Numbered from the stretch's first letter, positions 26,974-37,380 are shown. The stretch: DNA of 64,000 nucleotides from Chryseobacterium potabilaquae (GCF_902728265.1 NZ_CACVBR010000001.1:124001-188000), one strand, 5' to 3'. The notes: generated by a model not told the origin, from the sequence alone. Numbers and translations are program-made.

Positions 26974-29900
26974 TTAATTTAAATAAAATTCATACTTATT
27001 CAATAATTGAATTTCTTTAATAAGGTCACCATTTAAATTCACAGAATGTTTCATTGACTGCACTTCAAGAAGCGTATTATCTTCTTCATTCTTAATTAAA
27101 AACTTTAATTTTTGATTCCCTTGATTCTTTTCTAAAATAGTTCGGAAAAATAACAAGTCCTCCGATCTAAAATCCATAATATCCATAACCAAAGAAATAC
27201 TCTTCGCAAATCTTTCGAATGCCTCCTGCAATTCAATAACTTCATTTACATTTACAAATACACGACCATCCTTAACTTGAGCAAATTTGATCTTTAGAAT
27301 AACAAATCTCTGAACCTCCAGCTTTTCTTTTAAACGCATATAATCTCTATCTCCTAATCTAAAAGAATAGGATCCGGAATAATCTTCCAAAGTAACAAAA
27401 GCTACTTTTTCACCACTTCTAAACCCGTCTTGCACTCTATATTCAGTGATAAGACCTGCCACAGTGTATTCTTTACCCCCACCTCCATTCTCTCTTTCTT
27501 TTTGAAGGGTTTTCCAGTCTTTTTTCTTTTCTTCAAATAACTCTTCTTGCTTACCCGCAAAAGCTTGTTCTTTATAGGTATCCACCTCATCGAGATTTAA
27601 AAATCCAAAATGACCTTTCGGTTCTGCTTTTTTTGTTACTTCTTCAATAAGCTCTTCTTCACCCGTTAATAACTCATCCGAAACAATCTCCACAAGATCA
27701 ACAACCTCATCTTGAGCATCGCGTTCTAAAATAGGCACCTCATCAACCACTTTATCCCCATCTTCTTTTTCTAAAACAGCTTTTTTAGAAAGCTGTCCCT
27801 GCATAAATTGATATTGATATTTAAACTCATCCAATGGATGCGCAGAAAGATAGAACCCTATAATCTCTTTTTCTTTATTAAGCTTATGCATATTCGGCCA
27901 TTCCGGACAAGGCGCCAATTTAGGCTTTTCGATTTGAACTTCTTCTGCAAAGTCCGCGAAAAGAGAATTTTCCATTTCATTTTTCCCTTCTTGGAAACTT
28001 TGACCATACCGTAAAAGCCTCTCCAGATTAGTCCTTCCTGCTACATCAATATCAAAATATTGCCCTCTATGATACGAATCCAATTCATCAAAAGCGCCCG
28101 CAACAACTAAACTCTCCGCCACTCTTTTATTCACTTGAGATGAAGGAATTCTTTCAAAAAAGTCAAAAATATCTTTAAATCTTCCATTTTCTCTTTCCCT
28201 TGTAATACCCTCACTCGGCCCTTCTCCAATCCCTTTAATCGCTCCTAACCCGAAACGAATTTGTCCTTTTTCATTTACCGAAAACTTATACTGAGATTCA
28301 TTAACGTCCGGGCCTAAAACATCAACACCCATACTCTTACAATCCTCCATGAACATTGTAATCTGAGCGGTATTGTTAATGTTATTACTCATTACACTCG
28401 CCATATACTCTGCAGGATAATTAGCTTTTAAAAATGCTGTTTGATAAGCAACTAAAGCATAACACGTAGAGTGCGATTTATTAAAGGCATATTCCGCAAA
28501 TGCCTTCCAGTCATTCCAAATCTTTTCAAGCCTAGTTTCATCAAGATTATTTTTCCTACCTCCCTCAATGAATTTAGGATACATCTTATTAAGAACATCG
28601 ATTTGCTTTTTCCCCATCGCTTTTCTCAAAGTATCCGCCTCACCTTTTGTAAAGTTCGCCAGCTTTTGAGATAAAAGCATTACCTGCTCTTGATAAACCG
28701 TAATTCCATATGTTTCCTTTAAATATTCCTCTGTTTCCGGTAAATCATAAACAATCTCTTCGATACCATGTTTTCTATTAATAAAGTTAGGAATATACTT
28801 AATCGGACCCGGACGATACAAGGCATTCATAGCAATAAGGTCAGCAAAAACAGTAGGTTTGAGTTCCCTCATATATTTTTGCATTCCTGGACTTTCATAT
28901 TGAAAAATCCCCACCGTACGACCTTCTTTAAACAATTGATATGTTTTTACATCATCCAATTGAATTTCATCGGGATCAATATCAACACCATGTCTTTCTT
29001 TCACTAATTTTAAAGCATCTTTAATGATCGTCAACGTACGAAGACCCAGAAAGTCCATTTTTAAAAGCCCTGCACTTTCAGCCACCGAGTTATCAAATTG
29101 AGACACCAAAATATCAGCATCTTTTGCCGCTATAGTAACCGGAACTAAATTACTCACATCTTCAGGGGTGATAATCACTCCACAGGCATGAATTCCCGTA
29201 TTCCGAATACACCCCTCCATTTTTTTCGCACTTGCAAGCACTCCAAAACGAGGATCATGAGGACTATCCAAAACCAACCTCATCTCATCAACAAGCATCT
29301 GCTCCTCCGGCTTTAATTTATCATATTTTGCTAAAGCCTTTGCAATGTTCATACCAGGTGTGGAAGGAATTAACTTAGCAATATTATTGGTATCGGGAAT
29401 CGAAACATCCAATACCCTTCCCGCATCTTTGATGGCCGACTTCCCTCCTAAAACCGAATACGTAATAATTTGCGCTACCTGGCTCTGTCCATATTTTTCA
29501 ATTACCCATTTAATAATTCTATCCCTCCCTTCATCATCAAAATCAATATCGATATCGGGCATGGAAACTCTTTCCGGATTTAGGAATCTCTCAAAAAGGA
29601 GGTCATATTTGATAGGATCGACATTAGTAATACCAATACAGTAGGCTACCGCAGACCCCGCTGCTGATCCCCTACCCGGACCTACCCAAACCCCCATTTT
29701 ACGTGCTTCATTACAAAAATCTTGTACAATCAAGAAGTACCCGGGATAACCCGTATTTGCAATTACATCTAATTCAAAATCCAGACGTTCTTTTATCTCA
29801 TCAGTAATTCCGGTTTCTATGTATCTTCTTCTCGCCCCTTCATATGTCAAATGAGTAAGGTAAGCCATTTCACCACGTTTACCTCCATCCACATCATCTT

Positions 29901-31638
29901 CTGAATGAATAAACTCTTCAGGAATATCAAATTTAGGAAGCAATACATCCCTTTTTAAGGTATAAGGTTTAAATTTTGCAAAAAATTCTTCATAAGCCTC
30001 GAAAGCATCCGGATACGCTAAAAAAGCTTCTTTTATTTCATCACTGTTTTTAATATAGTACTCTCCACTTGCAAGCCCCCTTCTCTTTCCAAACCCTTTC
30101 CCTATGGGCGTAGATAGCTTTTCTCCATCTTTAATACAACTAACAATATCCTGTATATTAGAATCATCTTTATTGGTATAGAAAGTTTCATTTTGCGCCA
30201 GAATTTTAACATTATACTTATCCGCAAAGTATAATAAAACCTCATTTAGATGCTCTTCTTCCGGTAACTTATGATTTTGAATCTGTACATAGAAGTCATC
30301 TTCAAAAGTATCTTTCCACCATTTAAAAAGCTCTTCACCCTTCTGTTCCCCGGTATTTAAAATTGCATCAGGAATATCACCATAAATACCTGAAGTTAAA
30401 GCAATAATCCCTTCCTTGTATTGGGAAATTAATTCTCGATTAATTCTCGGAACTCCAAAATAAAACCCCTTTAAAAAACCTATACTTGAAAGTTTTGCTA
30501 AATTTTTGTATCCATTAAAATCCTTTGCCAAAAGCACCACTTGAGTTCTTCTGTCCGGGTCATCTTTAGTAAATTGTTTTTGTTCATATCGATCAGAAAT
30601 ATAAAACTCACATCCCACAATAGGTATCAATGGTTGCGAAGCAGGCTCCTCTTCATCAAAAATTTCTCCTTTTTCTTCCGCTTCCTGTTTTTTAGTTTCG
30701 TATTCCTTATATTTTTTTAGCCTGTCAGCGTTTGCTCCCTCTACAGCAGAAACAAATTTAAAAGCCCCCATCATATTTCCCAGATCTACCATTCCTACTG
30801 CAGGATAGTTTTCATCGATAGCTTTTTTTATGAGGTCATTGATTCCCGAAGTAGCTGTTAATGTTGAAAAAACACTATGATTATCAAAATTAAAGTATTT
30901 CCCAAGGTCAACCTCATCAATACTTCCAAAATCCGTTTGCTTTTTCTTAGCATTAAAGTCTGCTACTTGTCGCCTGATAACAATACTAAAAGGCTTTATC
31001 GGATCAGGATAAAGTGTTTTGAAATAGGCAAGTTGATCCTCTGAAACCTTTAATATTTCTGCGGGAATCACCCCAATTCTCATCATTTCAAAGAAAACCT
31101 GTGCTGTTGCATTTACATCCGCTGCTGCATTATGCGCTTCATCAAATTTATTTCCGTACAGTTTTTCATAGAGTTCCTCCAATTTGGGAGGTTTAAATCG
31201 TCCCCCTTTTCCTCCTCCTAATTGACAAAAATTAGTTCCCAAAATCATCGTATCAGCTTTGGGCTTTTCCTGAAGATTATCCTTTATTGTTTTTCTATAA
31301 AATTCAGCTCCTACAATATTGTAGTCGAACTCTACATTATGTCCAGAAACTACTCTCACCTTATCTATTACCTTGGAAAACTCTTCCAACACTTCTTGCA
31401 AATCACGCCCTTCATCATTGGCAATTTTGGTTGTAATACCGTGAATTCTAGCAGCATTAAAGGGTATATCATATCCTTCAGGCTTTATAATAAAATCCTG
31501 ATTTTCTATTAATGTTCCATTATCATCATGTAGCTGCCAAGCAATTTGCACCATTCGAGGCCAGTTTTCTGAATCTGAAAGGGGAGCATTAAAATTCTTT
31601 GGTAGTCCTGTAGTTTCGGTATCAAAAATTAAGTACAT
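26974..31638 (-). CDS. dnaE: DNA polymerase III alpha subunit with fused N-terminal 3'-5' exonuclease
   Basis: The replicative polymerase catalytic subunit, 1554 aa against about 1160 in E. coli. Residues 1-185 are a DnaQ-type proofreading domain: FDTETTG (D6, E8), HNVEFDYN and HNAAADVNATA carry the DEDDh residues. A PHP domain follows from about 245, but the usual HxH metal motif is replaced by NFDNHSVFSTL. The polymerase core includes GPGRGSAAGS and PDIDIDF (about residue 693), then helix-hairpin-helix and OB regions (EYTVAGLITEYRV). Proofreading is therefore built in, an architecture I know from Flavobacteriia. Confidence 0.95.
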   Translation of the reverse strand: MYLIFDTETTGLPKNFNAPLSDSENWPRMVQIAWQLHDDNGTLIENQDFIIKPEGYDIPFNAARIHGITTKIANDEGRDLQEVLEEFSKVIDKVRVVSGHNVEFDYNIVGAEFYRKTIKDNLQEKPKADTMILGTNFCQLGGGKGGRFKPPKLEELYEKLYGNKFDEAHNAAADVNATAQVFFEMMRIGVIPAEILKVSEDQLAYFKTLYPDPIKPFSIVIRRQVADFNAKKKQTDFGSIDEVDLGKYFNFDNHSVFSTLTATSGINDLIKKAIDENYPAVGMVDLGNMMGAFKFVSAVEGANADRLKKYKEYETKKQEAEEKGEIFDEEEPASQPLIPIVGCEFYISDRYEQKQFTKDDPDRRTQVVLLAKDFNGYKNLAKLSSIGFLKGFYFGVPRINRELISQYKEGIIALTSGIYGDIPDAILNTGEQKGEELFKWWKDTFEDDFYVQIQNHKLPEEEHLNEVLLYFADKYNVKILAQNETFYTNKDDSNIQDIVSCIKDGEKLSTPIGKGFGKRRGLASGEYYIKNSDEIKEAFLAYPDAFEAYEEFFAKFKPYTLKRDVLLPKFDIPEEFIHSEDDVDGGKRGEMAYLTHLTYEGARRRYIETGITDEIKERLDFELDVIANTGYPGYFLIVQDFCNEARKMGVWVGPGRGSAAGSAVAYCIGITNVDPIKYDLLFERFLNPERVSMPDIDIDFDDEGRDRIIKWVIEKYGQSQVAQIITYSVLGGKSAIKDAGRVLDVSIPDTNNIAKLIPSTPGMNIAKALAKYDKLKPEEQMLVDEMRLVLDSPHDPRFGVLASAKKMEGCIRNTGIHACGVIITPEDVSNLVPVTIAAKDADILVSQFDNSVAESAGLLKMDFLGLRTLTIIKDALKLVKERHGVDIDPDEIQLDDVKTYQLFKEGRTVGIFQYESPGMQKYMRELKPTVFADLIAMNALYRPGPIKYIPNFINRKHGIEEIVYDLPETEEYLKETYGITVYQEQVMLLSQKLANFTKGEADTLRKAMGKKQIDVLNKMYPKFIEGGRKNNLDETRLEKIWNDWKAFAEYAFNKSHSTCYALVAYQTAFLKANYPAEYMASVMSNNINNTAQITMFMEDCKSMGVDVLGPDVNESQYKFSVNEKGQIRFGLGAIKGIGEGPSEGITRERENGRFKDIFDFFERIPSSQVNKRVAESLVVAGAFDELDSYHRGQYFDIDVAGRTNLERLLRYGQSFQEGKNEMENSLFADFAEEVQIEKPKLAPCPEWPNMHKLNKEKEIIGFYLSAHPLDEFKYQYQFMQGQLSKKAVLEKEDGDKVVDEVPILERDAQDEVVDLVEIVSDELLTGEEELIEEVTKKAEPKGHFGFLNLDEVDTYKEQAFAGKQEELFEEKKKDWKTLQKERENGGGGKEYTVAGLITEYRVQDGFRSGEKVAFVTLEDYSGSYSFRLGDRDYMRLKEKLEVQRFVILKIKFAQVKDGRVFVNVNEVIELQEAFERFAKSISLVMDIMDFRSEDLLFFRTILEKNQGNQKLKFLIKNEEDNTLLEVQSMKHSVNLNGDLIKEIQLLNKYEFYLN

Positions 31639-31882
31639 GTAATTTTCTCAATGTTTTTTAAGAAGTAATCTGTAAAGTTACTCCAATTTTTTTTAATTAT
31701 TCATTCTATACAATTGTTTTAACAAATCAATTATTTAGTAAAATTTCAATTATCATTTTAATAATTAAGGATCATTTTTCATAAAACATATAAAAACATA
31801 TAGCATTTTTTATATTTACAAAAAAACATACTATAATGCATTATTTTTATTAATAAATTAAAAATAATATCATTATTTTATA

Positions 31883-31890
31883 TATATTTG
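31883..31890 (+). promoter_or_regulatory. -7 box of the S8 peptidase gene
   Basis: TATATTTG matches TAnnTTTG exactly, 36 bases before the ATG at 31927. No TTG stands at -33. The box covers an in-frame TTG at 31888, showing that this codon cannot be the start. Confidence 0.5.
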
Positions 31891-31926
31891 TTTTTCACAA
31901 TTTTATATAAAAACTTTACAACTGTT

Positions 31927-34056
31927 ATGAAGAAACCTTTACTTTTGGTTAGTGCATTAGCTATTAGTCTAATAAATGCACAAAACAATGATGCATTGAA
32001 AAGAGAGTTTGAAAAACAAAATAAAGAGAATAATGAAAAATTTGATCTTTATATTTCAAAACACTATGGAGCCAATAAATCCCCTGAAGCCTTACAAGAA
32101 ATTGAAAATGACAGAAGCAGACTAGCCGGCTTCTTACCTGGTGGAAGACCCTACTTTCACCAAGCACATGATATGGATCAAATATTAAATTCAAATTCTG
32201 ATTTTCTTCAGGAAGGGACTTTAAGTGGTCTTACAGGTTCATTTAATGGAGAAGGAATTAAATTTTCAATTTTCGATGGGGGTAACTCATCCGCGAAAGG
32301 AAGAGTATATGCAGATCATGTTTTTTTCAATAACGCGCCTAACAGAATTACCAATAAAGAGGCAAGCTCTATGAACTACGGAGCACACTCTACTGCTGTA
32401 GCCAGCTTCATTGGTGCGAAACACTATCCTTACACTATAACATTTCAAGATGGTACAACTCGCCAGGTCAACTTCAAAGGAATTGCTCCTAATTCAACTA
32501 TTGATGCCTATAATTTCGGAACAACAGTATTAGCAGGCAATACAGCAGAAAGTACTATTTTTGAAAAAATCCTTATCGCTCAACCCAATATTTCAAATCA
32601 TTCTTATGGAACAAATATGGGATGGGATCAAACAACCATTAACGGAGCTACAGCATTGATTTGGAATGGAAACTTTACAAGCCCCAACAATTCTCAAGAT
32701 GCCCAAGGTAGCTATTATGTTAATGACAGGAATTACGATCAAATTGTATATAATAACCCATCTTACATTATTGTAAAATCTGCCGGAAACTCATATGGAA
32801 TAGGTCCAACATCAAATTCTCTTCCTAAATATTACATTAATTCTTCAGGAAATCCGGAACTTTTTTCAGCAACAGATACCTTACCACAAAACAACTGTGC
32901 ACAAGGATATGATTGTATAGGATTTGGGTCATTAGCTAAAAATATTATCATAGTAGGAGCTACTGATAGAATAACAACCAATAATGGAAGATACACTACA
33001 AAAAATGATATAATACATTCCGCCTATAGTAGTGCAGGCCCTAGAGATGATGGAGGAATAAAGCCTGATATCACTGCTGTAGGAACCTCTGTCGCTACAG
33101 CATCAACTGCCGAAAATACTATAGGAGGTAATTTATTTACTATTGGCGATGGTACGTCCTATTCGGCACCTGTAGTAACAGGCGTTATCGGTCTTTGGAC
33201 TCAGATTAATAAGCAATTATTTTCTGGCAATATCTTAAATGCCGCTTCTGCTAAAACCCTTATGATACATTCCGCACAAGAAGCCGGCAATATTGGACCA
33301 GATCCACATTTTGGATGGGGGTTCATTGATGCAAAAAAGGGAGCTGAACTTTTAGTGGGAAAATCAAATAATACGGTGGTTTTTACTGACGAAGTTTTAA
33401 ATAACAGTGCTATCAATACCAAATCTGTAACGGCAATAGGATCAGAACCTCTTAAAGTTACCATTTCATGGATTGATCCTGAGTTTACCAACTTTAGCAA
33501 CCTCTGGTCTGACCTTCACAATAACAGAACTTCCAAATTAATCAATGATCTTGATCTCAAAATTACAGATACTACAACAAATACTGTTTATTATCCTTGG
33601 AAGCTTGATGCTCTTAACCCTATGACTCCGGCAACAAAAGGAGATAATACAGTGGATAACGTAGAACAAGTGGTTATTGATGCACCAGTTGCAGGAAGAA
33701 CCTATAAAATTGAAATTTCTCATAAAGGAGTTTTGAAAAATAATGCGGGAAATAGCGCACCTCAAAACTATTCAATCATCGTAACAGGCTTCGGAAGTGT
33801 TTTAGGAACCAATGAAACCATCACCAAAAGTGATGTTATTATCACACCGACCATTACAAAAGACATTGTTAATATCATGAAAGCGCCTAAAAAATCTACA
33901 TTTACCATGTATGATCTTTCAGGGAAGAAGCTACAAAGCGGAGTTATCAATAGTGATTTACAAACTATTGACGTATCTTCTTACACCAAAGGAATTTACA
34001 TCATTGAAGTAAAAACCAATAAAGATGTTATTTCAAAAAAGATAATTAAAGAATAA
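31927..34056 (+). CDS. Secreted subtilisin-like (S8) serine peptidase with T9SS sorting domain
   Basis: I start at ATG 31927 (MKKPLLLVSALAISLINA, a standard signal peptide), giving 709 aa; the longer frame would begin with TTG inside the promoter. Catalytic aspartate is in FSIFDGG (about residue 116), histidine in GAHSTAVASF (about 154) and serine in GTSYSAPVVTG (about 410), the S8 order. The oxyanion asparagine lies in VKSAGNSYG. A P-domain-like beta sandwich (about 510-625) precedes the type A sorting tail ending KKIIKE. Likely an extracellular protease exported by the type IX system. Confidence 0.92.
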   Translation: MKKPLLLVSALAISLINAQNNDALKREFEKQNKENNEKFDLYISKHYGANKSPEALQEIENDRSRLAGFLPGGRPYFHQAHDMDQILNSNSDFLQEGTLSGLTGSFNGEGIKFSIFDGGNSSAKGRVYADHVFFNNAPNRITNKEASSMNYGAHSTAVASFIGAKHYPYTITFQDGTTRQVNFKGIAPNSTIDAYNFGTTVLAGNTAESTIFEKILIAQPNISNHSYGTNMGWDQTTINGATALIWNGNFTSPNNSQDAQGSYYVNDRNYDQIVYNNPSYIIVKSAGNSYGIGPTSNSLPKYYINSSGNPELFSATDTLPQNNCAQGYDCIGFGSLAKNIIIVGATDRITTNNGRYTTKNDIIHSAYSSAGPRDDGGIKPDITAVGTSVATASTAENTIGGNLFTIGDGTSYSAPVVTGVIGLWTQINKQLFSGNILNAASAKTLMIHSAQEAGNIGPDPHFGWGFIDAKKGAELLVGKSNNTVVFTDEVLNNSAINTKSVTAIGSEPLKVTISWIDPEFTNFSNLWSDLHNNRTSKLINDLDLKITDTTTNTVYYPWKLDALNPMTPATKGDNTVDNVEQVVIDAPVAGRTYKIEISHKGVLKNNAGNSAPQNYSIIVTGFGSVLGTNETITKSDVIITPTITKDIVNIMKAPKKSTFTMYDLSGKKLQSGVINSDLQTIDVSSYTKGIYIIEVKTNKDVISKKIIKE

Positions 34057-34080
34057 TATAAAAATTACACAGAAATGTTA

Positions 34081-34108
34081 CAAAATACTAACACTTGTTA
34101 GTATTTTG
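34081..34108 (+). terminator. Terminator after the S8 peptidase
   Basis: CAAAATACTAAC and GTTAGTATTTTG form a perfect 12-bp stem with an ACTT loop, followed by seven T residues. It overlaps the -33 element of the next gene. Confidence 0.9.
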
Positions 34109-34126
34109 TTTTTTTACGTATATTTG
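34095..34126 (+). promoter_or_regulatory. Promoter of the fused E1 gene
   Basis: TTG at 34095-34097, 21 bases, TATATTTG at 34119-34126. The -7 box ends only 6 bases before the ATG at 34133, so the mRNA should be leaderless or nearly so. Confidence 0.5.
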
Positions 34127-34132
34127 CTATCT

Positions 34133-36205
34133 ATGGAAAATACTCTTCACCAACAAGTTTCTCAAGATATATTACTTAAAGCCTACAACCATATGATGCT
34201 TGCCAAAGCAATGGCTGATATATATGAAGAAAACCGAAATGTTTGTAAATATGTTCATAGCACCTCTAGGGGTCATGAAGCAATTCAATTAGCCACAGCC
34301 TATCAATTAAAGAAAGAAGATTGGGTATCTCCATATTACAGGGACGAAAGTCTCCTCTTAGGCATTGGCTTTGAGCCCTATCAACTCATGCTTCAGCTAT
34401 TAGCAAAAGCTGATGATCCTTTTTCTGGAGGGAGATCCTATTATTCACATCCTTCAAGTAGAAACGAAAACATACCTAAAATAATACACCAAAGCTCAGC
34501 AACAGGGATGCAGGCCATTCCAACCACGGGTGTAGCACAGGGAATAAAATATATTCAGGAATTTAAATTACAAGAATTCGAAAATGCTCCTGTCGTTATA
34601 TGCAGTCTTGGCGACAATTCCGTAACGGAAGGAGAAGTAAGTGAAGCTTTACAATTTGCTGCATTACATCAATTACCTATTATTTTTCTCGTTCAAGATA
34701 ACGAATGGGGAATTTCCGTAACAAAAGAAGAAGCAAGAACATGTGATGTCTATGATTTTGTTTCTGGGTTTGACGGGCTTAGCAGAATGCGAGTGGATGG
34801 TACTGACTTTGCAGAAAGTTTTGAAATCATGAAAAAGGCAGTTGATTTTGTAAGAACAGAAAGAAAACCTCTTGTTGTTTGTGCAAAAACAGTATTAATA
34901 GGCCATCATACCTCCGGAGTAAGAAGAGAGTTCTATCGTGATGAAGAAGATCTAGCAAAGCACAGAGCAAAAGATCCGGGAGAGATCCTTAGAAAACAAC
35001 TCCTTGACACCGGAATAGATGAAGAACTATTAAAACAAATAACAAAAAAGTCTAGATTAGAAGCCGAGGAAGCTTTTGAAAAAGCAAAAAATGCAGAAGA
35101 TCCTAAGGCCGAAACAGTAATGCAACACATTTTTGCTCCCACTCCAATTACTGAAGAAGTAGGTATGCGTGAGCCGGAAGGTGGGGAAAAAATCGTAATG
35201 GTAGATGCCGCAATCCATGCTATACAGGAATTGATGTGGAAACATCCCGAAGCTCTACTTTATGGACAAGATGTGGGTGAGAGAATTGGAGGTGTTTTCC
35301 GTGAAACCGTAACCCTAGGAAAAAAATTTGGTAATAAAAGAGTTTTTAATACCGCCATTCAAGAAGCCTATATTATCGGATCTACCGCAGGAATGAGCGC
35401 GGTTGGATTAAAACCTATCGTTGAAGTTCAATTTGCAGATTATATCTATCCCGGAATTAATCAATTGATTACAGAAATTTCGAAATCCAATTATTTAAGT
35501 AATGGAAAATTTCCAGTAAGCAATATAATTCGTGTACCCATAGGAGCTTATGGTGGTGGTGGTCCTTATCACAGCGGAAGTGTTGAAAGTATTTTAGCCA
35601 ACATTAAAGGAATAAAAATTGCGTATCCAAGTAATGCAGCAGATTTTAAAGGGTTATTAAAAGCAGCCTATTATGATCCCAACCCTATCATAATGTTAGA
35701 GCACAAAGGTCTTTATTGGAGTAAAGTTCCAGGAACTGAAGATGCAAAAACCATTGAACCTGCTGAAGATTATATTTTACCGTTTGGAAAAGGTAATATT
35801 ATTATTGAAGCTGATAAAAAGGAAGTAGAAAAAGGGAGAACATTACTTGTCGTAACTTATGGGATGGGAGTTTATTGGGCAAAAGAAGCCGTGAAAAACT
35901 TCAACGAGAGAGTCGAAGTAATAGATTTAAGAACGTTAATTCCTCTGGACGAAAGGCTTGTTTTTGAAAGAGTAAAAGTCCATGGAAAATGTATTGTTCT
36001 TACGGAAGAACAGCTTAATAATTCATTTGCTGAAGCGTTTGCCCATCGTATTTCTAAAAACTGCTTCCAATATTTGGATGGACCAGTGGAAACGATGGGA
36101 GCTCTTGATGTTCCTGCTGTTCCTATTAACCTAGTATTAGAAAAAGAAATGCTGCCTAATTCAGAAAAACTCGCTCTAAAAATTGAAGAAATGCTTCAAA
36201 ATTAA
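34133..36205 (+). CDS. Fused alpha/beta 2-oxoacid dehydrogenase E1 (branched-chain type)
   Basis: A thiamine-diphosphate enzyme that decarboxylates 2-oxo acids and passes the acyl group to an E2 lipoyl protein. The alpha half (about 10-325) has the ThDP motif GDNSVTEGEVSEAL (about residue 160) ending in VQDNEWG and the phosphorylation-loop-like TSGVRREFYRDEED. The beta half (about 340-690) has GQDVGERIGGVF and VEVQFADYIYPGINQ. In most bacteria these are two proteins. Branched-chain or general 2-oxoisovalerate specificity is inferred from resemblance. Start is ATG 34133; an upstream TTG at 34106 sits in a terminator. Confidence 0.88.
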   Translation: MENTLHQQVSQDILLKAYNHMMLAKAMADIYEENRNVCKYVHSTSRGHEAIQLATAYQLKKEDWVSPYYRDESLLLGIGFEPYQLMLQLLAKADDPFSGGRSYYSHPSSRNENIPKIIHQSSATGMQAIPTTGVAQGIKYIQEFKLQEFENAPVVICSLGDNSVTEGEVSEALQFAALHQLPIIFLVQDNEWGISVTKEEARTCDVYDFVSGFDGLSRMRVDGTDFAESFEIMKKAVDFVRTERKPLVVCAKTVLIGHHTSGVRREFYRDEEDLAKHRAKDPGEILRKQLLDTGIDEELLKQITKKSRLEAEEAFEKAKNAEDPKAETVMQHIFAPTPITEEVGMREPEGGEKIVMVDAAIHAIQELMWKHPEALLYGQDVGERIGGVFRETVTLGKKFGNKRVFNTAIQEAYIIGSTAGMSAVGLKPIVEVQFADYIYPGINQLITEISKSNYLSNGKFPVSNIIRVPIGAYGGGGPYHSGSVESILANIKGIKIAYPSNAADFKGLLKAAYYDPNPIIMLEHKGLYWSKVPGTEDAKTIEPAEDYILPFGKGNIIIEADKKEVEKGRTLLVVTYGMGVYWAKEAVKNFNERVEVIDLRTLIPLDERLVFERVKVHGKCIVLTEEQLNNSFAEAFAHRISKNCFQYLDGPVETMGALDVPAVPINLVLEKEMLPNSEKLALKIEEMLQN

Positions 36206-36211
36206 AATATC

Positions 36212-36233
36212 AACCTCTAAAATTTTAGAGGTT
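36212..36233 (+). terminator. Terminator after the E1 gene
   Basis: AACCTCTAA and TTAGAGGTT form a 9-bp stem around AATT, followed by a T run. It starts 7 bases after the stop. Confidence 0.88.
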
Positions 36234-36357
36234 TTTTTATGCCCGATTTCATATTTTTCATAACTTGTATTAGGATAGAGTTAAATCAGATTATTATTTT
36301 TTTAAATAATTAAACTAATAATTATTCGTTTACCTCTGTATATAATCGCCACAAGTC

Positions 36358-37380
36358 ATGATCACAACAAAATACTTCAACTACAAACAAGTCTTGAATT
36401 TAGCAGGAGGCCATCTGATCTGGCTTTCTATTTGGTGTTCTTTAGTTGCTACTCTTTTCTATTATTTCAACTGGCGATGGATGATAATCCCTTGGGTTCC
36501 CGTTGCACTCATTGGTACAGCAGAAGCTTTTTACGTTGGTTTTAAAAATAATCAAGCGTATGACAGACTATGGGAGGCTCGAAAAATATGGGGAGGTATT
36601 GTAAATTCTAGCCGATCATTTACTTCTATGCTATATGCTTTTGATACCCAAAATGGAAACGCTATCGATTTAGAAGAAAGAAAAAAGAGAATTATTTATC
36701 GTCATATTGCTTGGTTATATACCTTCCGCGAACAACTTTTGGTTCCTACAGAATGGGAACACATTAGCCTTAGAAAACATTTTGGATCCATCAATCAAAA
36801 ACGAAATAGACTCATTAAAGCCGGTTTCCCCGATTACGGAAGAACTCCTATTTTTTTACATAAATATTTATCTGAAGATGAACTTAAGCTACAATCTGAT
36901 TACAAAAATTTTGCTACTTATTTAATTTCAAAACAAGCAAAAGAAATCAACGAAATAAAAAATAGCGATTCCATTTCAGATTTTCATCAAATGCAATTAC
37001 AGTCCTGCCTTAATCAATTTTATGATTATCAAGGTCAAGCGGAAAGAATAAAAAAGTTCCCTTCTCCTAGACAGTTTGCGAGTACGGCATTTATTTTCAA
37101 TATTATCTTCATTCTACTCTTGCCTTTAGGTCTGGTTAATGAATTTGCCAAAATAGGAAGCTGGGGAGTTTGGCTAAGTATTCCATTTTGTATTATTGTA
37201 GGTTGGATCTATATTGTCATGGAACTCGTAGGAGATTATTCTGAAAATCCATTTGCAGGCTTAATGTTCGATGTTCCAATGCTTTCCATTTGTCGAACTA
37301 TAGAAATAGACTTACTTCAAATGGTTGGAGAAAGCGATCTACCCGATCCTATTTCATCTAAAAATGGTGTTTTAGTCTAG
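36358..37380 (+). CDS. Bestrophin-family ion channel
   Basis: The 340-aa protein has the bestrophin/UPF0187 layout: two membrane helices at about 20-65, the signature AFYVGFKNNQAYDRLWEARK and WGGIVNSSRSF, a long cytoplasmic helical part, and another hydrophobic pair at about 235-285 ending GDYSENPFAG. Bacterial members form pentameric channels, several of which pass cations. The stop codon lies within a CTAG tetranucleotide that also supplies the stop of the convergent Lrp gene. Ion selectivity cannot be told from sequence. Confidence 0.88.
   Translation: MITTKYFNYKQVLNLAGGHLIWLSIWCSLVATLFYYFNWRWMIIPWVPVALIGTAEAFYVGFKNNQAYDRLWEARKIWGGIVNSSRSFTSMLYAFDTQNGNAIDLEERKKRIIYRHIAWLYTFREQLLVPTEWEHISLRKHFGSINQKRNRLIKAGFPDYGRTPIFLHKYLSEDELKLQSDYKNFATYLISKQAKEINEIKNSDSISDFHQMQLQSCLNQFYDYQGQAERIKKFPSPRQFASTAFIFNIIFILLLPLGLVNEFAKIGSWGVWLSIPFCIIVGWIYIVMELVGDYSENPFAGLMFDVPMLSICRTIEIDLLQMVGESDLPDPISSKNGVLV

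Noticed and set aside
31888-31926. Extended N-terminus of the S8 peptidase from TTG 31888
   Set aside because: The codon lies in the -7 box, and the ATG at 31927 starts a perfect signal peptide. The TTG extensions at 9133, 34106 and 41481 are rejected in the same way.
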